18,170 nucleotides of DNA from JAAZHK01 sp964536075. Its GTDB lineage: Bacteria; Bacillota_I; Bacilli_A; RF39; UBA660. Under the pieces are notes generated by a model, which did no database searches, was not told where the DNA came from, and was given only the letters and a program-made list of their open reading frames with translations. Where the stretch lies: NCBI GenBank assembly GCA_964536075.1, contig CAZHWO010000016.1:1-18170 (forward strand), read 5' to 3'. Both the position numbers and the translations under genes were made by a program. Shown in pieces: positions 15,030 to 18,170 of the stretch; positions within the stretch are counted from its first letter, which is position 1; each line of letters begins with the position of its first letter.

Positions 15030-15053
15030 ACTACAAGCCTCCTACTATAATCC

Positions 15054-15082
15054 ATTCTACAATAAAAGACACTTTTTGACAA
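15054..15082 (-). promoter_or_regulatory. Promoter of operon A
   Basis: On the minus strand: -35 TTGTCA (15077-15082), a 17-base spacer, and -10 TAGAAT (15054-15059). It lies between the operon B terminator and the start of LRR-dockerin A, so the two operons are transcribed separately. Confidence 0.75.
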
Positions 15083-15110
15083 GTATAAAACTAATATATG
15101 TATGATTATC

Positions 15111-15153
15111 AAAAAAACCATTGGTAATCAACCAAGTTGATACCAATGGTTTT
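15111..15153 (-). terminator. Strong intrinsic terminator of operon B
   Basis: A stem of 18 pairs with a single bulged base encloses a three-base loop. Its arms are AAAACCATTGGTA-TCAAC and the complement. Read on the minus strand it is followed by seven T. It ends two bases from the stop codon of cohesin gene B. Confidence 0.95.
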
Positions 15154-15155
15154 AA

Positions 15156-16016
15156 TTATTTGCCATGATAAGGTTTTTTAATTAATAAGTATGATCCAGT
15201 GCCAAGAGTTATAAGAAAAACAATAATAATATAAGTATAACTTATACCTGTCTTAGGATTAGTGGTTGTACTATCAGAAGTACTACTATCCCCTCCAGGT
15301 CTAGTAACATTAATTGTATATGTTTTGGTTGTTCCACCTTCACTTGTAACAACTATATTAAATGTATTAGCTCCATAATTTAAGGTCTTGGTTCCCGTTC
15401 CAGTTACAGTTGCGGCACTATCAGTTGCTGTCGCACTTATTGTTGCACTAGCACTATCTATTGTCACATCATAACTCGTAGTACTAGCATTGAAACTTAT
15501 TGTTCCTCCACTTATACTTAAACCTGATAAGGTATTTACAGTCGATTGAATTCTAACTGTTATTGATCCTCCTGTTACACCAGAAATGCTAGACCCTGTA
15601 TCATCTGTACATGATGGATTCGTAATACTTATCGTTGTATTTCCTACTGCTGCTGTACTTTTAGCTGTAAACGATAAGGTATATAAAGTTACTGGTGTAG
15701 TACTGATTAAATTATTAAAACTTAAATCACCTACTGCAAATGTTAGTGAACTACTACTTAATCCATTTAATTCTGACCAACTTGTCACTTTTGTTGCTGA
15801 ATTAAATGTTAATACATTACTATCATATACCAATGTTCCATCTACTCCTGATACCATAGTTGTTGAACTTGCTCCTTCTATTATAATATTTATATTCTTG
15901 GTTCCTCCTGGTGCGATACTTGTTAAACCCGATGGTTTGACACTTAAAGCTTTAACATTGATCGTTAAAACAAATATACCCATAAATACTATCAATAGTT
16001 TAAATCCATTTTTCAT
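15156..16016 (-). CDS. Cohesin protein B with NPKTG wall-sorting signal
   Basis: A 286-residue surface protein. Order: signal peptide (1-23, ending NVKA); cohesin-like domain (about 25-157); one cadherin-like PF12733-type domain (about 162-240); a short Ser/Thr linker; NPKTG (253-257); a hydrophobic helix; and a tail KKPYHGK. The sorting layout resembles LPXTG but with Asn first; the adhesin at 3860 has IPKTG, so one sortase accepting xPKTG could serve both. It is a close paralogue of cohesin A, with long stretches of near-identical DNA over the cohesin and first cadherin-like domains. Membrane helix and tail are replaced by the sorting signal. The start lies two bases after the stop of LRR-dockerin B. 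The likely role is covalent wall display of dockerin-tagged LRR proteins. Confidence 0.8.
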   Translation of the reverse strand: MKNGFKLLIVFMGIFVLTINVKALSVKPSGLTSIAPGGTKNINIIIEGASSTTMVSGVDGTLVYDSNVLTFNSATKVTSWSELNGLSSSSLTFAVGDLSFNNLISTTPVTLYTLSFTAKSTAAVGNTTISITNPSCTDDTGSSISGVTGGSITVRIQSTVNTLSGLSISGGTISFNASTTSYDVTIDSASATISATATDSAATVTGTGTKTLNYGANTFNIVVTSEGGTTKTYTINVTRPGGDSSTSDSTTTNPKTGISYTYIIIVFLITLGTGSYLLIKKPYHGK

Positions 16017-16018
16017 TA

Positions 16019-18170
16019 TTACTCTCCCTTATATATCTTTCTCGCTAAAGTCATTATATCTGATAATAAATAATTTCCATCACCATTATAATCTGCCGAT
16101 ATTAAATAGGCTCCAGATAACCTTGTCTTATCCTTATAAACATAATTTGATAAAGTCATTATATCTGATAATGTTAATGTCCCTGTTCCATCTACATCAC
16201 CTTTAACCGATACTGTATAATCATAGTAACTATTATCACTAAAGGTTATCCTTAATTTATCCCCTGTTTTTAAATTGGCCGTATCTAAAATACTATTATT
16301 ATTTTTATCTAATTTAGATAGAGTTCCTCCAGTAACCGCTATAACATTTAAAATACTTACCTTATTACCCACTATTATACCTTTTATTATTCCTTTATTC
16401 ACATCTAAATTACTACTTAAAGTCCCTGGATTTATCTTGGTTATATTATATTCTTTTAAAATGGTATCTTCATGCTTAATTATTAACTTACCATCCGTTA
16501 TTTCTTTAGTACAATTACTTATTGTTATATTATTTAAGATAGTTGTATTATTGTCACTAGTATTTACTACTATATTGTTCTGACTTAAATCATAAGTACT
16601 AGAGGTATAACTTACTATATAAAATTCTTTTAAAACTGTTGTTCCATATTTTATTTGTACTTTATTATCACTAACACTTTTTGTTCCATTTGTTACCGTT
16701 ATATTATCTAAATTAATAGTTCCTGTTCCTACATTAATATTATTCTGACTTAAATCATAAGTACTAGAGGTATAACTTACTATATCAAATTCTTTTAAAA
16801 CTGTTGTTCCATATTTTATTTGTACTTTATTACCACTGACATTTTTTGTTCCATTTGTTACCGTTATATTATTTAAATTAATAGTTCCTGTTCCAACATT
16901 AATATAATCTTTAGTTAAATCATAATTACTAGAAGTATAACTTACTATATCAAATTCTTTTAAAACCGTTGTTCCATATTTTATTTGTACTTTATTATCA
17001 CTAATACTTTTTGTTCCATTCGTTACCGTTATATTATTTAAATTAATAGTTCCTGTTCCTACATTAATATAATCTTTCGTTAAATCATAAGTACTAGAAG
17101 TATAACTTACTATATCAAATTCTTTTAAAACTGTAGTTCCATATTTTATTTGTACTTTATTATCACTAACACTTTTTGTTCCATTTGTTACCGTTATATT
17201 ATTTAAATTAATAGTTCCTGTTCCAACATTAATATAATCTTTAGTTAAATCATAATTACTAGAGGTATAACTTACTATATCAAATTCTTTTAAAACTGTA
17301 GTTCCATATTTTATTTGTACTTTATTATCACTGACACTTTTTGTTCCATTTATTACCGTTATATTATTTAAATTAATACTTCCTGTACCTACATTAATAT
17401 AATCTTTCGTTAAGTCATAGGTACTGGATGTATAACTAACTATATCATATTCTTCAACTAAAATTTCTCCATCTTTTAGTTGTAGCTTATTGCCACTTAT
17501 AGAACCTGTCCCTACTGGTATAGTAACATTAGCAAGAATGGTATTACCTGTATCTGTTCCTGTATAGATATAACCATCACTTTTATTTATATTATATTTA
17601 GTTGATGTTATACCAAATACTTTGATAGTACCTGATACAGTAATTTCTCCATTGCTATCGGTGAAAGTACCTGCTATATTAGTTGCTCCAGTTTTCAAAC
17701 CATTAATTAAACCACCACTATAACTAGCTATTGTTGAATCATCGATACTATATGTTATAGGAAAAGCACTAGGTAATATTATATTTGGTGTAATACTAAT
17801 ACTATTATCTTTTATTATTCTTACTGTTCCAAGACTAAGAGTGTTATTAAATAAATATAAATAAGTTAATTTCGTATTATGACTTAAATCTATGCTACTT
17901 AGGTTGTTATCAGATAAATCTAAATAAGTTAAAGCGGGATTAGCACTTACATCTATGCTGCTTAGGTTGTTACTATATAAATTTAAATCAGTTAAAGCTG
18001 TATTTTGGTTTATATCAATACTACTTAGGTTGTTACCACCTAAATTTAAATCAGTTAAAGCGGTGTTTTGGCTTAAATCTATGCTACTTAGGTTGGTATC
18101 AGATAAACCTAAATAAGTTAAAGCGGGATTAGCACTTACATCTATGCTACTTAGATTGTTATCAGATAAA
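16019..18170 (-). CDS. LRR-dockerin protein B, 5'-truncated by window edge
   Basis: The frame stays open to the window edge, giving 717 visible residues; signal peptide and cap are outside. The TTG at 17696-17698 is an internal codon, because the frame upstream encodes ILPSAFPITYSID and LRRs that match protein A. Order: LRRs (SSIDLS units, about six visible); a short NTLSLGTVRIIKD end cap; an Ig-like segment; a degenerate repeat; five closely similar 55-residue repeats plus diverged ones; a pre-dockerin domain; and a dockerin with loops DVDGTGTLTLSD and DYNGDGNYLLSD. It is a paralogue of protein A with a longer repeat region. Its GGGAGAG near the stop is the ribosome site of cohesin gene B. 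No catalytic domain is seen. Confidence 0.88.
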   Translation of the reverse strand, partial: LSDNNLSSIDVSANPALTYLGLSDTNLSSIDLSQNTALTDLNLGGNNLSSIDINQNTALTDLNLYSNNLSSIDVSANPALTYLDLSDNNLSSIDLSHNTKLTYLYLFNNTLSLGTVRIIKDNSISITPNIILPSAFPITYSIDDSTIASYSGGLINGLKTGATNIAGTFTDSNGEITVSGTIKVFGITSTKYNINKSDGYIYTGTDTGNTILANVTIPVGTGSISGNKLQLKDGEILVEEYDIVSYTSSTYDLTKDYINVGTGSINLNNITVINGTKSVSDNKVQIKYGTTVLKEFDIVSYTSSNYDLTKDYINVGTGTINLNNITVTNGTKSVSDNKVQIKYGTTVLKEFDIVSYTSSTYDLTKDYINVGTGTINLNNITVTNGTKSISDNKVQIKYGTTVLKEFDIVSYTSSNYDLTKDYINVGTGTINLNNITVTNGTKNVSGNKVQIKYGTTVLKEFDIVSYTSSTYDLSQNNINVGTGTINLDNITVTNGTKSVSDNKVQIKYGTTVLKEFYIVSYTSSTYDLSQNNIVVNTSDNNTTILNNITISNCTKEITDGKLIIKHEDTILKEYNITKINPGTLSSNLDVNKGIIKGIIVGNKVSILNVIAVTGGTLSKLDKNNNSILDTANLKTGDKLRITFSDNSYYDYTVSVKGDVDGTGTLTLSDIMTLSNYVYKDKTRLSGAYLISADYNGDGNYLLSDIMTLARKIYKGE
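16022..16201 (-). other. Dockerin domain of LRR protein B
   Basis: The last 60 residues form a dockerin very close to that of protein A, with most differences in the helices rather than the calcium loops. Recognition positions 10-11 are Leu-Ser in both loops, so the two halves look symmetric. Confidence 0.85.
16575..17450 (-). repeat. 165-bp tandem array in LRR-dockerin gene B
   Basis: Blocks with GTTCCATATTTTATTTGTAC on the plus strand recur at 16641, 16806, 16971, 17136 and 17301, exactly 165 bases apart, with a diverged sixth in step at 17466. They encode 55-residue units with INLNNITVTNGTKSVS and KVQIKYGTTVLKEFDIVSY. They are homologous to the array in gene A but more numerous. Confidence 0.93.
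17835..18170 (-). repeat. LRR array of protein B, running off the window
   Basis: Six 63-base units encoding NLSSIDLS-type 21-residue repeats are visible up to the right edge. Units near 17930 and 18120 are more alike to each other than to those between them, suggesting duplication of multi-repeat blocks. Confidence 0.85.

Noticed and set aside
10261..16016. Cellulosome for polysaccharide breakdown
   Set aside because: No glycoside hydrolase, carbohydrate-binding module or multi-cohesin scaffoldin is present. Each anchor has a single cohesin and the dockerins are on LRR proteins.
16575..17450. CRISPR array, because of the regular 165-bp repeats
   Set aside because: The repeats are contiguous, in frame and protein-coding, with no unique spacers between short repeats.
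17698..17698. TTG at 17698 as the start of the second LRR-dockerin gene
   Set aside because: The frame is open upstream to the window edge and encodes LRRs and an Ig-like segment matching protein A, so the codon is internal.
1..18170. TGA read as tryptophan, as in some Mollicutes
   Set aside because: None of the genes stops at TGA, which hinted at it, but the Trp codons checked are TGG and the long genes have no in-frame TGA. Twelve stops are too few to show avoidance.

Overview
The window is A+T-rich, and every convincing gene lies on the minus strand. Shine-Dalgarno sequences are strong, stops are TAA or TAG, and Trp codons checked are TGG. Two surface proteins end in sortase-type signals (IPKTG, NPKTG). 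The SMC protein is about 200 residues shorter than the usual bacterial form, a length known from Mollicutes. Together these suggest a low-GC Gram-positive (Bacilli/Mollicutes-related, for example an uncultured gut RF39-like lineage); this placement is inference. A run of exactly 100 N shows that the sequence is a scaffolded draft.

Layout, from high to low coordinates (direction of transcription): (1) 15156-18170, operon B: a 5'-truncated leucine-rich-repeat (LRR) protein ending in a dockerin, then a cohesin protein with an NPKTG wall-sorting signal, then a strong terminator. (2) 10261-15029, operon A: its own promoter, a complete LRR-dockerin protein, then a cohesin protein with four cadherin-like domains and a transmembrane anchor, then a terminator. 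(3) 9380-10216: a membrane-anchored NodB-fold protein that seems to have lost the catalytic motif. (4) 5518-9183: smc followed by a CmpB-type membrane protein, with promoter and terminator. (5) 3860-5434: a thioester-domain/CnaB adhesin with IPKTG anchor, interrupted by the assembly gap. (6) 2600-3782: a membrane-anchored GHL10/UPF0748 glycosidase-like protein with a probable homopolymer frameshift at its start. (7) 2322-2522: a 66-residue orphan with its own promoter and terminator. (8) 1-2248: a Tad/Flp pilus operon (tadE, tadG-like, cpaE/tadZ, cpaF/tadA) running off the left edge.

Most of the window is about the cell surface. The most interesting part is the pair of LRR-dockerin/cohesin operons. 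Each couples a dockerin-tagged LRR protein to a cohesin-bearing surface anchor two bases downstream, and no enzyme is present. The simplest reading is a cellulosome-type docking interaction used to display LRR binding proteins. Operon A would hold them at the membrane and operon B at the peptidoglycan. The number of 165-bp repeats between the LRR head and the dockerin differs between the two, which may set how far the head reaches out. The pilus operon and the thioester adhesin fit the same host- or mucus-contact theme.
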